Under the pieces are notes generated by a model. The model did not search any database. It had not been told where the DNA came from and saw nothing but the letters and a program-made list of their open reading frames with translations. Below, one piece after another: positions 62,480 through 64,000 of a stretch of 64,000 nt of DNA. The stretch's first letter is position 1, and each line of letters opens with the position of its first letter. A program made the translations under genes and the position numbers. This DNA comes from Trichopria drosophilae (lineage: Eukaryota > Arthropoda > Insecta > Hymenoptera > Diapriidae): contig CM059584.1 in the NCBI GenBank assembly GCA_030407085.1, positions 142,280,001 to 142,344,000 of the forward strand, given 5' to 3'.

Positions 62480-63074
62480 GCGGAATTTGCAGAATCATAG
62501 GGACCCACATCCCGATACTTATCCCTGGACAAATCTTTGGTCGTACTAATCCGTGCAGCAGCGCTGGTAGCTGTGGCGGGCAATAAGTCGTCTGTGAAAA
62601 TCCGCGGAGCACCCAGAAAGGCATGTGTCTGTGTGTACATTTGAGAGAAAGAGGGGAAACGGCGAAACGACTCTCGAGCTCCAGGACCGGTTGCCGCTTT
62701 TGTGGGATTTCCTGACGGCGGAAAGTTAACAGCACACTCGTGCGGTATTCTTCTTGGAAGCTTTTCCCCGAAAGGCACCCGCGAGTTTCATTCCTCTTTA
62801 CGTTGCTACAGCCTGCACCACGAAAGATCGGCCTCTTGCCTTAGAGGAAAAACTTTCTACCCCCTCCTCTTACCTACTCGTCGAATCGTTGCGGATGGTT
62901 CAGCCACTTTTCCAATGCGAACGAGAAAAGCGAAGTAACAAAAATGAGCCACTCGCCCGTTAAAGCATCAGGCCTTGCTACGAGTCGGTCAGTAGAAGAA
63001 GCGCGGCTTTAGTCCGGCGCGCGAAGAGAGGTCGTTTGCCGAGATGGATAAACTTTGAGCCTTTAAACGACCTC
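62480..63074. other. GC-rich island K ending in a 10-bp stem
   Basis: GC- and CpG-rich block (for example CCGGCGCGCG near 63014). Long frames overlap on both strands (minus 62382-62735 and 62422-62778, plus 62702-62938 and 62754-62963) without recognisable domains. At its right edge GAGGTCGTTT (63028-63037) and AAACGACCTC (63065-63074) form a perfect 10-bp stem. Candidate conserved or regulatory DNA; a diverged exon is not excluded. Confidence 0.4.
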
Positions 63075-64000
63075 AATTTATTAATGAAAATTGTACGTTG
63101 CAGGTTTTACTGGTGGCTGAGTTTTTCACTAATTGCATTCTGGGTGTAGGAAACATCGGTTGAAATTGGTAAAAATTGGATCAGTCGACATCATTGTAGA
63201 CTCTTTGTGTTTTTCATAATATCTTCAATTTTGGACGATTGTGTCATTAATAACAAAAAGGAAACTTTATTAATCTAATTTATTTTAACAACATTAGACT
63301 AAATTTAAAATTGGTATTTTTTCAGGATGTTTATTAGTTTGAGACAAGACACAAATAATCATACAAAGTGTAACTCTTCCCGATTACAGTGCTTTCTTAT
63401 GAAAATATTACTAAATTGATAGAGCGCTGTATTCTATCTTACGAAGGCAATCTGAAATAAACTAACAGCACTGCAATATATTATTATTCTATTCGCTTCC
63501 CATTTTTTCACGATGTTTTATATATATTAGGCATCGAAATGAAAAGTTATAATTATTTTAAATGAGAAAAAATGATAATTGTTCTTCTTAACCCATTAAA
63601 GCGCATTACAACATAGATAGAGCCAAGCTGACTATTGGACTTGAAACATAAGTTCAAAATCGAATATTCATGTATTTTATTCATTAAATTTTATTATTTA
63701 TAAATCTTTGTTATAAATAAATACGTTAAAAATTGTTCTACGAGAAAAACTGGTAATAAAAATGTACTTTTGGTTTTTATCAATTAATTATAGCCCACCT
63801 CTTAAATAAAATAGCTAATAAAATAAATGAATTATGCAGATTATAACTTCGATTAAATTAAAAAATTATAATTTAAAATATAAAAAATTACGCTACTGAT
63901 GTTTTTTTATACGTAACGACAATAAAGTCGATTATTATAATTATTACCAGTACTATAGTAACCTACATGACTTGCATTGTGTGCTCTTCTTCTTGGAACG
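63075..64000. other. AT-rich non-coding DNA
   Basis: No supported gene or repeat. A TTAACCCATTAAAGCGC word at about 63589-63605 vaguely resembles the left flank of the foldback at 51.2 kb but stands alone. Confidence 0.55.

Noticed and set aside
1..64000. tRNA genes, known insect microRNAs or CRISPR arrays
   Set aside because: I looked for B-box-like GGTTCGANNCC in a cloverleaf context, for familiar mature microRNA sequences and for regular spaced repeats, and found none; a covariance-model scan would be decisive.

Overview
This window looks like a gene-poor stretch of an AT-rich arthropod nuclear genome, most probably an insect. A hymenopteran (bee, ant or wasp) is my best guess. The guess rests on four things: an A+T-rich background judged by eye, a short TTAGG-type tract (the usual insect telomere unit) inside one repeat, many small non-autonomous DNA transposons with TA, TTAA, 3-bp or 8-bp target duplications, and isolated CpG-containing GC-rich islands of a few hundred bases. 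Nothing bacterial is seen: no operons, no ribosome-binding-site logic and no CRISPR. I recognise no protein-coding gene, tRNA or rRNA with confidence. The open frames present (60 to about 130 codons) occur in roughly the number expected by chance at this composition. Many start at TTG or GTG, and none carries a domain I can name.

Region by region. 1-8.3 kb is AT-rich and holds a pair of inverted repeat arms (about 512-875 and 2665-3032). 8.3-14 kb has a GC island, a degenerate TIR element (10.17-10.8 kb) and a second island with a long TA microsatellite. 14-19 kb has a dispersed repeat, a weak candidate for exon remnants (15.4-16.0 kb) and two GC islands. 19.5-24 kb has a foldback element with 8-bp duplications, two GC islands and a small element built from 15-bp tandem units. 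24-28.5 kb is nearly featureless. 28.5-32.9 kb has a TA-flanked TIR element, an ACGG microsatellite in a repeat remnant, an imperfect inverted repeat and a solo arm of a foldback family. 33.3-35.8 kb is the largest GC-rich block. 37-38 kb is a 1-kb foldback element. 39.2-39.7 kb is a TIR element carrying the TTAGG tract. 41.0-41.7 kb is another island. 42-49 kb is AT-rich with small hairpins. 49-58.2 kb carries a pogo-like miniature element, a pyrimidine-rich island, two TTAA-flanked giant hairpins (51.2-52.4 and 55.0-56.3 kb) and another TA-flanked element. 58.2-62.5 kb is plain AT-rich DNA, followed by a last GC island at 62.5-63.1 kb.

The most notable content is a local concentration of long foldback elements. 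Four have arms of about 115 to about 580 bp, and there is one solo arm. Transcripts across them would form long double-stranded RNA, so they are candidate hairpin-siRNA sources, or substrates for hairpin-mediated instability. The GC islands are the best candidates for regulatory or conserved non-coding DNA. That is inference from composition only.
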